From Lumbricus rubellus (Eukaryota; Annelida; Clitellata; Crassiclitellata; Lumbricidae): a stretch of 64,000 nt of DNA. The position numbers and the translations under genes were made by a program. Location of the stretch: NCBI GenBank assembly GCA_945859605.1, contig OX243820.1:23317337-23381336 (forward strand), in the 5' to 3' direction. Numbering within the stretch: position 1 is the first letter of the stretch; every line of letters starts with the position of its first letter. Below are positions 1-10,536 of this stretch, piece after piece. The notes below the pieces were generated by a model. It ran no database searches and had not been told where the DNA came from. It saw only the letters and a program-made list of their open reading frames with translations.

Positions 1-161
1 AAGTAGCTCGTATCGTCAAAGAAATACTTGAGCGATGCCACAGGATCTATTGCATCAGTGCTGTACTGCTTTACTCCCCAACCACTAGACCCAAACGACG
101 TGTCGTAATTGCATATTGCTGTAAACGCGGACGCATCGTTTTCCATTTGCGTGCTCCAGTT
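1..161 (-). CDS. CAP-like secreted protein gene C, exon 2 (partial at window edge)
   Basis: On the minus strand an acceptor (ATCTTGTAG) at 162-163 opens a phase-0 reading frame that starts NWSTQMENDASAFTAICNYD and continues to a DPVASL motif before running off the window. It aligns residue for residue with exon 2 of gene B (24855-25022, YWDPNMEYDAIVFTAKCNYD) and more distantly with exon 2 of gene A (58175-58354). This is the CAP-domain segment following the LRRSVGAADM motif; the C of CNYD/CNF is the conserved CAP cysteine. Exon 1 is at 2663-2908, giving an intron of about 2.5 kb that holds nested hAT-like elements. Later exons lie outside the window. The exon call is firm; the family call is by motif memory. 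Confidence 0.72.
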
Positions 162-199
162 CTACAAGATCAATACATAAAACATCAGGCTTCTAGTTG

Positions 200-887
200 T
201 CCTACTTCTTCTACAGCGCCCCTGCTGTGAACCCACAAGACACTAATCATTCATTCATGCAAACTGCAGAGCATCTTTATAGCGCCTCTTCAAAGAGCTA
301 CTCAGCGGCGCTCTCAATCAATGACCACGAAATTCATTTGAAAGTCACAAATTGGTTACCACCGGTATCGCTTTCTCTGGTTGTTTGTAATTTATCAAAT
401 GTAAGCATTTATAAAACGACCCTTGCTGCCTCTCCTTCATGAGTAGGCCTATAGGACTGTATAACTTTCAAGTTTGTAAAATTCTAAGACATAATTATTT
501 TCTAGCTTCTCGAATATTCTATAGCCTGTCTAAATAATTCTGTCTGGCTTCGTCTAGACTGGTTATGATTTTTCATTACGAATTTGCTTGAGACGAACAT
601 TCTTCGATGTATGTTACACGGAATTGAAGAGAGATGACAAGTTAGATAACAAGGCTATTATAGTCAGGGCTGTTGTCGAAGGTGTATGCAAATATACAGC
701 GTGTACTCGAGTAGCCTATGAGGGAAAATTACTTGCAACCAGACCTCGGCAACTAAAGCGTATAGCCTACTCACCTCTAATTTTGCCAGTACAGCTCTGG
801 CAATAGTGATCTTTTCGATAAGTATGAGGTTATCAGAAGAACTGAGAGTTGCTTCAGTGCCAGACTATAGTTTGAGGTACAACAAAG
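200..887. other. First intron of gene C, non-coding
   Basis: No coding pattern was recognised. A fragment around 265-325 (TTTATAGCGCC followed by AGCTACTCAGCGGCGCT) matches the 3'-tail motif shared by the SINE at 58585-58803 and by fragments near 17010, 57860 and 63750. Confidence 0.4.
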
Positions 888-2439
888 CATAGGCGTACCG
901 GTGGCGGCGGCAGGGAGGGTAGGGGGGGCTAAGCCCCCCTTATCGGCGGCTCAGCCCCCCAAAACAAAACGAGGAAAATCTCTAAAACTGCCAACTTCGA
1001 ATAAAAAAACTAGACAGTGACCAACGGCAATGAAATCAACTGTGTAATCATAGCGTAGAGTGCTTATCCTAATAGAATACACCGCATATACATGTAATAT
1101 TATGTCAAACATGCCGCCGTCCCGGCGTCCCGTGATGAGGCTATGTACACCATATGCAGCCCGCCGGCCGGCTGAGGCGCTACGCCTGTAGTCCTATACA
1201 ATCGCATACAAAATAGAGTTTTCAATTAGTAGCAGCACTCATGGAGAGACTTTGAGGCCATGGGGACTGTCCCCAAGTTTGTGGCCAAGCCCGGCCCTAG
1301 GGTGTGTGGGGTCCAAGGCATCAAGAGATTCTCTGAAAAGGATTCTCAAGCATAACATTTGCGAAGTTGATTTCCTGCCAATAAGGCACTGTAGTCTGTA
1401 TACCATAGGCTTTAATATTTTAGAAAACTCGAGTATACCGGTAGGTCTAGGCCAGGGCTGAAAGTGGTTTGGGAAAGGCTGACTTTGGCGGACGAGCCGA
1501 AACCTTTGAGCCGAAAATTTTCTGGCGATCTTTTTGTGGTCATTCGGGCAAATTGTACAAATTGAGCCCGTAAAACCTAGGGTTTCCTATACAGTAGACC
1601 TAACCACTTATAAACTTGTTAGGCTATAGGCCTTGGCCTAAACTTTTAACCTTTGTAATCATAGTAAAGACGAAACCCATTTCTTTTACAAAACTTTTGG
1701 ACATTCTTATATTTATTGGTAGTCTTCGACTCTGCAAAACGACCTCTTATTGAAGCTTTTATGATTTTATCGTGCATAAATAGCTGTCAAAAAAGAGCTT
1801 AAATAGGGCTCCAGTTGAGGTCAACAGGGCTAAAATGCGTTGGTGGCTGGGGCAGTGGGGCTCCGCCTCAAACCCCGTTGTTTTCATGATTTTATCATGC
1901 ATAAATAGCTGTCAAGAAAGAGCCTAAAAAGGGCTCCAGTTGGGGTCAACAGAGCTAAAAATGCGTTAGTGGCTGGGGCTCCGGCCCAGACCCCGCTTGG
2001 GGAGATTACGACGCTCCCCCAGACCCCCTAGTCGGTACGAGCTTCGTGCCTTCGGCACTCGCAGCTTCGCGCCTTCGGCGCTTGCAATAATTATGAACAC
2101 TTCCAAGGAAAATGTTTTAAAGTTGCACCCCTGGGAGGGAGGGAGGACTTAGGACTTCACTTCAGCCCCCCAAACCAAAAATCCTGGCGCCGCCACTGAG
2201 GTGTACGAGGCAGGACAAATCCAGGGGGCAAATGCCCTCTAACTTTCTGGTTTTTCGGGCAAACACAGCACCGGACGATTACAAAAAGGTCGTCAACTTT
2301 CGGGAAAGTCTGGTTTTTCCGGCAAACACAGCACCGGACGTCTAAAAAGAAGGTCACAACCTTTTTCCGGATATATTTTTCGGGCAGAAGTTCAATCTTT
2401 GCCCCCCCCCCCACTGCTGAAATCTCCCGTACGCCTTTG
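888..2439. mobile_element. hAT-like MITE, CATAGGCGTA family, interrupted
   Basis: The ends are CATAGGCGTAC at 888 and GTACGCCTTTG at 2439, imperfect inverted repeats. They are flanked by CAACAAAG (880-887) and TAACAAAG (2440-2447), an 8-bp TSD with one mismatch. The right half carries two copies of GGGCAAACACAGCACCGGAC in repeated blocks and a poly-C run near 2402. The intact relative at 52937-53598 has the same termini and a similar GGGGG/CCCCC interior. A second element (899-2198) has landed near its left end. Confidence 0.6.
899..2198. mobile_element. Non-autonomous hAT-like element nested in 888-2439
   Basis: TIRs are CGGTGGCGGCGGCAGG at the left and CCTGGCGCCGCCACTG at the right, with flanks AGGCGTAC (891-898) and AGGTGTAC (2199-2206), a one-mismatch 8-bp TSD. 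The CAGTGGCGG-type terminus and TSD length fit hAT. Its right part (about 2030-2095, GCTTCGTGCCTTCGGCACTC and following) is the inverse of 41240-41300, so this is the same family as the 41207-48247 element. No transposase ORF is seen. Confidence 0.6.
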
Positions 2440-2662
2440 TAACAAAGTAACGCAAAAATGAACCGTTTAGCATAGTTTTATTTTTCCTTATATGCACGAT
2501 TGATAAAAAATTTATTTAATTGAATCGTACAAATATAACCGCTTAAAAAAGCTTCACTGATGTCCAAGCCTTTCCTACCTAATAGGCAAGTATGTCCATG
2601 CACCAAATTGCAGTATGCACAGTCGTAACATAATATATAGTAGCCTATAGGCTATAGCCTAC

Positions 2663-2908
2663 CAAGTATGTCATGTCTGCTGCTCCCACAGATCGCCGCA
2701 AGTCGTTAATAGTTTGAACTAGGCCGTCCTTCTCAGATGAAGTAAAGTATAATTCGTCTATGCTCGTTTCATTTCCCCCCTTCTTTTCAGCTGTGTCTTT
2801 GTCGGCGGTTGTCGGTAGAGTCTTAAGCAGACCGCGTTCCTGAATCGCCATACTGGTGTTTGCCATAGTCACCAAAACGATGAAGAAATATTCGCAGTAG
2901 GGCATCAT
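2663..2908 (-). CDS. CAP-like secreted protein gene C, exon 1
   Basis: The exon starts at ATG 2908 (a tandem ATGATG) and ends at TTG before a GTAGGC donor at 2662, phase 0, 82 codons. The first ~21 residues (MMPYCEYFFIVLVTMANTSM) look like a signal peptide. A polar segment with an N-glycosylation-type NETS follows, then the CAP-opening motif LVQTINDLRRSVGAADMTYL at residues 63-82. In typical CAP proteins this motif has His-Asn before xLR; here it is Ile-Asn, so the usual tetrad His is missing, as in gene B (Met-Asn) and gene A (Met-Asn). It shares STAIQE/SMAIQE, NET and LRRxVGAAD with gene B, its closest paralog. Exon 2 is at 161 and below. Confidence 0.72.
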
Positions 2909-3103
2909 CCTCGCCGGTCTTTCGTCAACAGTAATGCCGTCTCTATCGCTGAAGCCATCGTTTAATTGGGCGCCGCTTCAAGTGCTGAAGCTTCTCAAAG
3001 GAGACGTCGCGCCCTTATCAGCTTATTATGATTAAATGATCGAATAGGCCTGATTGATTGATTGATTGATTAATTAATTCTTTCATTCATTTATTCAATC
3101 ATT

Positions 3104-3490
3104 CTTCAGATGGGCTTTTTATACAGTGCAAAATCATAGCCTCCTTGGCCTTTCTGTAGGTTTCTTAACCATTTTTCGGAAAATAGTTTGCGCTTTGAAA
3201 ACGCCATTGTTTGATTAAAGCATCTCTATCGGCGACAGATAACGCCAATCAAAATTAAAGCCTACGTCAATGAATGTGGTGCTTATCTCCACTTGTCCCA
3301 TCTAACTGGATTATTTCAAATCGCCACTTCTCGTTCAAGTTCCTAGCAACTCTGTAAACTCATTATCGTCGCGACGTCGTCGCTACCTAACCTGGACACG
3401 TTGAAACCTCTGTCAACCTCATTTGCATTCTATCGCCGTTAATATTCACATTCAGTCTTAAATGAATTAACTACATTACAACATTATCAC
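3104..3490. promoter_or_regulatory. Upstream region of gene C, conserved with 40192-40920
   Basis: This non-coding block matches 40192-40920 along its length. Shared segments include TCAGATG-GCTTTTTATA/GCCTTATA with GTGCAAAATCA, CTCTATCGGCG, AGATAACGCCAATCAAAAT, GTTCAAGTTCCTAGCAAC and a terminal GAATTAA-TACATT-CAACATTAT. It holds the motif GATAACGCCAATC (a GATA core beside CCAAT) at 3238-3250, which recurs at 38633-38645 (minus) and 40343-40355. Similarity between duplicates may be age rather than function. Confidence 0.5.
3116..3123 (-). promoter_or_regulatory. TATA box of gene C
   Basis: On the minus strand this reads TATAAAAA followed by GCCCA, 208 bp upstream of the ATG. The same string TATAAAAAGCCCA lies 98 bp upstream of the gene B ATG (38057-38064), and both are preceded by a similar TGATT-TGC segment. 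That makes a shared core promoter likely. Confidence 0.55.
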
Positions 3491-3801
3491 AAATTGGTGA
3501 CTATAAAGTTGAGGATCTCTGATAAATGGAATATCATTGTATCAGACGATCTTTGACAATGGAGAATAAATTGAGAATAAACCTCCCCAGTGCAAATGCA
3601 AGACAACTGATCAATAGGTTAAACTAGTTAGTGCGAATTTGATCAAGTCTCCAACTTATCAGGCCGAACCATTTTTAGACTATGACTATTAGCAATTCGA
3701 TGACACGTATCGACGTATCGATGACACGTGATCATGGTGGTGGACTGACGGTAGCATGACCGTAAATAATCGACAAACTTTGGATTTAAACTCGTTTGAG
3801 C
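3125..3801. other. Upstream flank of gene C, no gene seen
   Basis: Beyond the conserved block up to about 3490 there is AT-rich unique sequence with no recognisable coding signal. A short TGAT/TTAAT run lies just to the left near 3055-3075. Two close CGTATCGATGACACG copies occur at about 3700-3730. Confidence 0.3.
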
Positions 3802-3811
3802 GGTGACCGGA

Positions 3812-4212
3812 CAAAATGGTAGCGGACAAAATGGTACGGACAAAATGGTATGGACAAAATGGTATTGGGACAAAATGGTATTGGACAAAATGGTACGGAC
3901 AAAATGGCACGGACAAAATGGTATGGACAAAATGGTATAGGACAAAATGGTACTAGGACAAAATGGTACGGACAAAATGGTGCGGACAAAATGGTATGGA
4001 CAAAATGGTAGCGGATAAAATGGTACTAGGACAAAATGGTACGGACAAAATGACGCGGACAAAATGGTATGGACAAAATGGTATGGACAAAATGGCACGG
4101 ACAAAATGGTATGGACAAAATGGTATGGACAAAATGGCACGGACAAATTGGTATGGACAAAATGGTATGGACAAAATGGCACGGACAAATTGGTATGGAC
4201 AAAATGGTACTT
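3812..4212. repeat. 14-bp minisatellite, left foldback arm
   Basis: About 28 tandem copies of GGACAAAATGGTAT with variants (GGTAC, GGCAC, GGTAG). Long ORFs on both strands here are by-products of three units making 42 bp. Confidence 0.85.
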
Positions 4213-4239
4213 GGAGATAAAGATTCTTAGACTGAAACC

Positions 4240-5150
4240 ATTTCATACATATAAAAAATCTATGTTGCGGCCCTTCAAAAAACCAACTCATTAACTATTC
4301 TCTCTCTATCTCTCTCTATCACTCTCTCCCCTTCCTCTGTCTCTATATACAATATATATTATGTAATTCTAATCAGAAGGGTTTAAATTAGTGTGACATG
4401 GGGCGCAAGCTAAGCCGTTGGTCCAGACACGCGAGGCTCGTGCCTAGTGCCCCACGCAACAGGGGGCTGCGTGCGGCGACCCATTGTAGCAGTCAGCAGT
4501 ATTATACTACTAAACTAATAAGTGTAAAAATGACCCACATGCACAGTGCACATAGAAGGCACGAATGCAAAACTCTATATCTGAGACTGACAGATTGAGG
4601 CGGAAATCGGGTTACGTTCAGTGTTCAATCTAGGCATCTCCCGAGCGGGTATCTCCAGTTCTCCACCCATATGTGACTACCCAAAATATTTTACCAAATA
4701 ATAAGAGTTTTTAGTTGCTATTTAGATAATTGTATTACACGAACTCTAATAATATACCGTGACGTTATTTATTAAATTATATGATGGTGACAGAATGATC
4801 TCAGAAGAGTGGACCTTGCAAAAAACCGTGTAGGCCTAATAGATAGCCTATTCAACTCTAAATTAAGCAGTAGTCTACCGGGTAAGTTGAAAATCGGAGC
4901 AGGTCGCATCAGGGTCGTGGGATTCACAGATCTACAGTAGGCAGGCCCTAATAGAAATAAAGATGTAGAACATTCCAACGAACTTTGGAAGGTCACAGGC
5001 CAAAAAATTTCAGATAAAATTTTTCCTTTGCCGCGACCTATTCAGTCAGCACAGTTTTGCGGTCGATAGGCCTATGTCATAAGCTATATTTCATACACGA
5101 GCAATTCAATCCCATTTTATCCGTGCCACTTTCTCCATACATGGTGTCTT
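4240..5150. other. Loop of the foldback element, no gene recognised
   Basis: There is a short pyrimidine run (TCTC) at about 4299-4345, a GC-rich patch at 4400-4490 and otherwise AT-rich sequence. No convincing exon was seen. Confidence 0.3.
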
Positions 5151-5159
5151 CTGTGTCTT

Positions 5160-5945
5160 CTCATTGTGGGCATCTGCATAAGTCGAACCTCTCGAATATT
5201 CTTATCCTCCAAAAACGGGCAGTACGATTTGTTGCAAAAATCCATTAGGGAGCCCACACAAAAGCAGAATTCTTAGGTCTAAAAATACTACAGCCAGATC
5301 AAATAAGGCAATTACAGATTGGAATATTTATGTATCGATATACCCATAATCAACTACCAGCTACCTATAGAGATTATTTCAAATTCAGCGCTGATATTCG
5401 AGAGCGTTGCTTAAGAAATACTAACTCTTTTTATGTTCCCTTTGCCCGCACTAATACAAATGTAGGCCTATTGGACCAAGAAAATGGAATAGTATTCCTC
5501 TTGATAATCGCTCCCTGCCGTCTCTTCGTCTATTCAAACTGGAGTTTTCTGCCTACATCCAACAAGGAATGTAAACCTCTAGCAATCTGGGGAAATTTCA
5601 CACCTTCTTTTACACCTTCATTTTGGAGTGTGCATTTTTTCTGTGCATTTGTTTCCGTGTAAGTGACTGCACTAACTTTATTTCACTCTCCTAACTCACC
5701 TTTTTTTGTATATATTATGCTAGTTAAGAATTTATTGTTCATGAAGCTGCTTTATTTTCCAGTCGGCCATGCTGCTTATTTCTAACTTAATTTTTATCAG
5801 GTGGCCCTGGTTAACGGGACCTTTGGCCCTTTTGGATCTCCTGGGTGAGCCGACATATTAGATAACTGATGTATATAGGCCTACTATCTGTAATGAATGA
5901 GTTGGTTGCCGAATAAAAATGTTATGTTATGTCTGATATCATTAA
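5160..5945 (+). pseudogene. CR1/L2-like LINE fragment: reverse transcriptase C-terminus and 3' UTR
   Basis: A frame around 5170-5470 reads SNLSNILILQKRAVRFVAKI and then, past an in-frame stop at about 5246, LQPDQIRQLQIGIFMYRY and FARTNTN. This matches the post-RT tail of the LINEs at 10740-11030 and 51410-51700 (LVILQKRAVRIIAGI, IDQIKDLQICEFFF). The 3' UTR has the GGGACC-TTTGGCCC block and ends with ATAAAAATGTTATGTTATG near 5930, a microsatellite tail of the CR1/L2 type. It is 5' truncated and non-coding now. Confidence 0.7.
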
Positions 5946-5956
5946 TATTTCTCTAA

Positions 5957-6275
5957 GTACCACTTTGTCCATACCATTTTGTCCATGCCATTTTGTCCAT
6001 ACCATTTTGTCCATACCATTTTGTCCGCGCCATTTTGTCCGTACCATTTTGTCCTAGTACCATTTTATCCGCTACCATTTTGTCCATACCATTTTGTCCG
6101 CGCCATTTTGTCCGTACCATTTTGTCCTAGTACCATTTTGTCCCATACCATTTTGTCCATACCATTTTGTCCGTGCCATTTTGTCCGTACCATTTTGTCC
6201 AATACCATTTTGTCCCAATACCATTTTGTCCATACCATTTTGTCCGTACCATTTTGTCCGCTACCATTTTGTCCT
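5957..6275. repeat. 14-bp minisatellite, right foldback arm
   Basis: About 22 copies of CCATTTTGTCCATA, inverse of the 3812-4212 array. ORFs across it repeat PFCPYHFV and are not genes. Confidence 0.85.
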
Positions 6276-6533
6276 AGAACCGTTTGAGCAATAGCTTTCT
6301 TACAGAAAAATAGCGAAAACGTCGGGATGCCGATTCGTGTTGTCAGTTTTGAATAACTTTCGAAATAATGGAGTAATTATATCGTTCGAATGAACTTGAA
6401 CTTTAACTACGCATCTGCACGGCCACACCTATAGTCAACTCGTAATTACACGTGAGGACTGTTTACCGAAATTTGTTTCGCTAACGTTGGAATTTCTTCT
6501 TCATTTCAATTCTACTTCGCTCAATCCATCGGT

Positions 6534-7361
6534 ATGGCAAAACGGATGGCAAAGGTTGAGGAACTAGCCGAATTAGTCCTCGACGATAAAATACTGAATG
6601 TTCTACTGGACCGTCTCTCCACGCTTCTCCTGCCTATGATGGAATCGCTAGTCAAGAAACTCGCAGCGGAGGTGACTGCGGATGTAACAGCCTCGGTCAA
6701 TAAGCAAATGGAAGCATACAAAATTGAAACCTTCGCAAAAATCGAGGAATCTCTACACGAAATCAACGACCAGGTTTCTACCGTCAAAACTTCTGCGAAA
6801 GTGCTCGAAGCGAAAATCGAGGATCTTGAGAGGCACTCTCGAATGAACAACCTGATCTTCCATGGCGTACCGGTCTGCCTACCTGACGATATCGGTACTG
6901 GACCTCAACCTTTGAACCTGCATCACTCGGAAACTGAAAGGGCGCTTACCAACGGCATCATCCTAATCTGCCGGGACCGTCTGAACTTGAATCTAACCGA
7001 ATACGACATCAACACAGCCCACCGTCTACCAGGTAACAAGAAATCGCCCAATAAACCAGTCATTATCAGCTTCACTACTCGTAGAGCAAGGAACGAAGTC
7101 TTCAAAGTTAAGAAACTTCTGAGACATCAGCCAGCCTCCAACCCTTCTCATCTGGAGCACCACAAGATTTATATCAACGAACATCTCACCGCCAACGCTG
7201 CTCTCCTCTATGCTTCTGCACGAGCCATGGTGAAGGAGAAGTCTATCGCCTCCTCCTGGTCTTACGGTGGAAATATTTATGTTAAGAAGTCCCTCTCGGA
7301 CGATGCTGCGCCGATGAAAATATCATCAATGGATGACCTCAATAAGCTCGTTCCACAGTAA
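6534..7361 (+). CDS. LINE ORF1 protein
   Basis: An uninterrupted 275-codon ORF from an ATG at 6534 in the leader of the LINE. Residues ~1-100 are heptad-like and rich in E/K/V (coiled coil, trimerisation type), ending DLERHSRMNNLIFHGVP. Next comes a segment like the L1-type ORF1 RNA-recognition and C-terminal fold (DINTAHRLPG, KPVIISFTTRRARNEVF, IYINEHLTANAALLYASARA). Such proteins bind element RNA as a chaperone in the ribonucleoprotein. The spacer to ORF2 is about 0.4-0.5 kb and contains a repeated ATGGCTGCACTCGA/ATGACTGCACTCGA block. The ORF is intact, in contrast to ORF2. Confidence 0.8.
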   Translation: MAKRMAKVEELAELVLDDKILNVLLDRLSTLLLPMMESLVKKLAAEVTADVTASVNKQMEAYKIETFAKIEESLHEINDQVSTVKTSAKVLEAKIEDLERHSRMNNLIFHGVPVCLPDDIGTGPQPLNLHHSETERALTNGIILICRDRLNLNLTEYDINTAHRLPGNKKSPNKPVIISFTTRRARNEVFKVKKLLRHQPASNPSHLEHHKIYINEHLTANAALLYASARAMVKEKSIASSWSYGGNIYVKKSLSDDAAPMKISSMDDLNKLVPQ

Positions 7362-7888
7362 TGATCGTTCGACTACCTTGTCGACCTGTCCACTTTCATT
7401 GCATTTGTTGTTAAACGCTTTTTCACATGATCGGTTTGTTTCAGTGCATACTGATAAGGTCGGTTTGACCATCATCTTAGTTATAATATTATATATATCA
7501 GGCTATCAACAGTCACTGCTTTTATGTTTTATGTTCACATGGCTGCACTCGACGCAATAAGCAATTTGCTAGTGCTATGATTGCAATGCACTGCTCTCAC
7601 TTAATCTTATTTTATCTTCACATGACTGCACTCGATGCAATAATCATTTCGACAGCTACATGGTTGTATTGCATTATGCTCGGCATTATGCCATTTGATT
7701 TGAATAGCCTATTGAATGCACTCTGTCTTTTGAACTGTTCTGTTAATTAACTCCGTCTGAATGGCAATTATAGGTTGGCTATCGCTCAGTATAAATTTAG
7801 TTCTCTTGAGTCGATTATAGGGTCAGCTGCCTTTCGTTTCTTTCTATTTTGTTCCGTTTCTTTCTGTTTCTTCTCTATCGCTGAGCTT

Positions 7889-9382
7889 ATGAGTTCTAAC
7901 TCTTTGTATTCTAATTTAGACATATGTTGTGTGTGCACTGCCCTGATTAGCCCAGGGCAAGATGTTAGTACCTGCGGAAATTGTAATTCACCCTGCCACA
8001 ATGCATGCATGATCGTTCTTGACCCGATAAACACAGAGGATCGGCTGTATGATGCCGGCGCTTATTGTACGCGTACTTTCAATCTTACAGACTGCGAGAC
8101 CTTGCCGAGGCCCGGCCTACCTCAGCTAAACCTATTTAAATCTGAAGATACAAATAGACCCCTTCTCAACAACATGGACTTAGACCCTGATTCTAATTAC
8201 TTCTGGAATATCATAAAGGAGAGTAATTATCATGGCCCTTCGCAGCTTACCCATAGATTTGCCATGGATCCCTCGCCATTTTCTATTATGCACATTAACT
8301 GTCGTAGTATCACCTATAAAATTGATGAAATTAAACTTCTATTAACTCAACATCCAGTCTCTATCCTAGCGGTAACTGAAACATGGTTAACTAGCTTAAT
8401 GGCCGACTCAATATTCTTACCTGGCTACAAATTTATACATAAGCATAGGGAGGATCAAATGGGGGGAGGGGTTGGATTCTTCATCAGACAAGACATTCAT
8501 TACAATGAGATACACATCTCGACACCAATGACCTCGTTTGAGAGTCTTTTCATTAACATTAAATTAGAAAAGTCTATGGACATTCTACTCGGTGTCCTGT
8601 ATAGGCCTTCTGGTCTCAATATGGCTGAATTTAACACCAGTGTGGACTTGCTTATGGACGATCTCACTCTTTGTAAGAACAGGAAAATATTTTTAACAGG
8701 TGATTTTAACGTGGATTTGCTGGAATACGGCAATCATAACCCTACCAACGAATTTCTTGAAAGTATGATGACCCACCACTTCTTCCCACTTATCCACAAA
8801 CCTACTAGAATTACTCCCACCTCGGCTACCTTAATTGACAACACCTTCACTAATGCCCCTGACTGCATACTTGCCTCTGCAATAATCATATCTGATATAT
8901 CTGACCACTTACCTATAATTACTTGGATTAAATCTGTGCCAATTGCCTCATGTAACCTGGGTAAAATTGAATCGAAACGGATTATAAATAGTGAAACCTC
9001 TGCCTCCTTTAAAGCGCTCATATCCCACATTGACTGGTCCCCAGTTACTGACTTATGCAATGCACATGAACCCAATGAAGCCTTTAATTTATTCACTAAA
9101 AATATCAAAATTTGCTATGATAAATCCTTCCCTATCAAATCGCAGAAGGTCTCTAAGAAAAATTCATTTCTACAACCATGGATGACCCAAGGACTACTAA
9201 AATCTATAAAAAAGAAAGAAAAACTTTATATTAAATATATAAAGAATCCCACGATTGAAAACAAAAAAACTTTTACGAAATATCGCAACCACTATAAAGT
9301 AATACGCACCAAACTTGAACAATCATATTACACTAACGAATTTTTGAAATACAGTAGAGATATAAAAAAACCTGGCAGATAA
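7889..9382 (+). CDS. LINE ORF2, zinc-finger-like and endonuclease part (truncated by frameshift)
   Basis: The reading frame is open from about 7775, but the first ATG is at 7889 (MSSNSLYSNLDICCVC). Residues ~11-45 carry CCVC...CGNC...CHNAC, a PHD-like cysteine cluster known in CR1 ORF2. The AP-endonuclease follows, with MHINCRS, VTETWL, GVLYRPSG, TGDFNVD, IDNTFTN and ISDHLPI, all in order. The frame then leaves the protein: after YSRDIKK it reads out at a stop (9382) because the A-run at 9363-9369 seems to hold one extra base. The RT continues in another frame immediately after. Confidence 0.8.
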   Translation: MSSNSLYSNLDICCVCTALISPGQDVSTCGNCNSPCHNACMIVLDPINTEDRLYDAGAYCTRTFNLTDCETLPRPGLPQLNLFKSEDTNRPLLNNMDLDPDSNYFWNIIKESNYHGPSQLTHRFAMDPSPFSIMHINCRSITYKIDEIKLLLTQHPVSILAVTETWLTSLMADSIFLPGYKFIHKHREDQMGGGVGFFIRQDIHYNEIHISTPMTSFESLFINIKLEKSMDILLGVLYRPSGLNMAEFNTSVDLLMDDLTLCKNRKIFLTGDFNVDLLEYGNHNPTNEFLESMMTHHFFPLIHKPTRITPTSATLIDNTFTNAPDCILASAIIISDISDHLPIITWIKSVPIASCNLGKIESKRIINSETSASFKALISHIDWSPVTDLCNAHEPNEAFNLFTKNIKICYDKSFPIKSQKVSKKNSFLQPWMTQGLLKSIKKKEKLYIKYIKNPTIENKKTFTKYRNHYKVIRTKLEQSYYTNEFLKYSRDIKKPGR

Positions 9383-10479
9383 TTAAAACCATTGTCAAAA
9401 CTGATAACAAAGATACGTCTATTCTCGAAATCAAAGTAAATGGCGTCATGATCCACGACTCAAATCTGATGGCTGATTACTTTAACTCTTATTTCACTGG
9501 AATAGCAAAATCTTTGTCCTCTGATTTACCGCCTTGTAAGAGGAATTTTAAGGATTTCCTGTCGCCACGTTTGAATAATTCCTTTGCCCTGTTACCTACC
9601 TGTCCGCAAGAACTATTGCTAATCAATAAAACACTCAAATCAACTTTCAGTTCAGGTATGGATGATTTGAATCCTTACATCATATCTCCCATTATGGAAT
9701 TCCTTGCTCTGCCGTTATCAAATATAATCAACTGCTCACTTGAAAATGGGCTTGTGCCCACTGAAATCAAAATTGCTAAAGTCGTCCCAATTTTTAAACA
9801 AGGTTCTAAAAACGATATAGCTAACTATAGACCCATTTCGGTTTTGCCATTTTTCTCTAAATTCTTTGAAAGAGTTATGTATGATCGTCTCTATTCTTAC
9901 ATTACCCATAATTCTATCCTATACTCTTCGCAACATGGGTTCCAATCTGGACACTCAACATCAATGTCTTTACTGGATGTCCAAGACCGGATATCTGCTG
10001 CAATGGACAATAACGTATACTCCGTTGGAATTTTTCTTGATCTTGCCAAGGCCTTTGACTCTGTTGACCATAAAATCCTCCTGAAAAAATTAGAACACTA
10101 TGGCATTAGAGGTACACCCCTAGATTGGTTCACCAGTTACCTTACTAACCGGTACCAAAGAGTCATTTGTAATGGGACTCTCTCAAAACTGTTACCAATT
10201 GAATTTGGAGTACCACAAGGATCAATACTTGGTCCGCTCTTATTTCTACTATTTATTAATGATCTGCCAAACTCCTCTACTGCCCTACACTTCATTATGT
10301 TTGCAGATGACTCCAATGTCTTCTTATCCCACGCCTCATACGACAGTTTAATACAACTGGTGAACAAGGAACTAATGTCTGCTAGTGATTGGTTTATAAG
10401 CAACAAATTATCACTTAATGTAAAAAAAATCCAACTGTATCATTTTTCGCTCCACAGGAAAATCCATCCCCAACAATGA
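9370..10479 (+). pseudogene. LINE ORF2, reverse transcriptase part
   Basis: This continues the endonuclease ORF in a shifted frame. RT motifs are in order: NYRPISVLPFFSKFFERVM, SQHGFQSGHST, LDLAKAFDSVDHKILL (first catalytic Asp), GVPQGSILGPLLFLLFINDL, and FADDSN (FADD box, typical of the CR1/Jockey group). The frame is lost again in an A8 run near 10425-10432, after NVKK. The catalytic residues are all present, so decay is recent or partly due to sequence error in homopolymers. Confidence 0.8.
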
Positions 10480-10536
10480 TAGTCAAATAACTCTAAATAA
10501 TATTACTATTCCTCAAGTAGCCTATCCTCAACAAAA

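Larger units (their letters stand above)
3802..6280. mobile_element. Foldback element with 14-bp array arms
   Basis: The left arm is an array of GGACAAAATGGTAT-type 14-bp units; the right arm is the same array in inverse orientation (CCATTTTGTCCATA). Inside the arrays the inverted homology continues: GGTACTTGGAGATAAAG at 4207 against the complement near 5960. The direct repeat CGTTTGAGC flanks both ends (3793-3801 and 6281-6289), a 9-bp TSD. Nine-bp TSDs and arms of tandem repeats occur in Mutator-like and other foldback elements; no transposase is seen. The middle holds a LINE 3' fragment, probably inserted later. Confidence 0.62.

Noticed and set aside
3643..4294. Long ORFs with PFCPYHFV or GQNGMDKM repeats, also 5979-6294
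   Set aside because: They are frames through the 14-bp arrays on both strands, without unique sequence.
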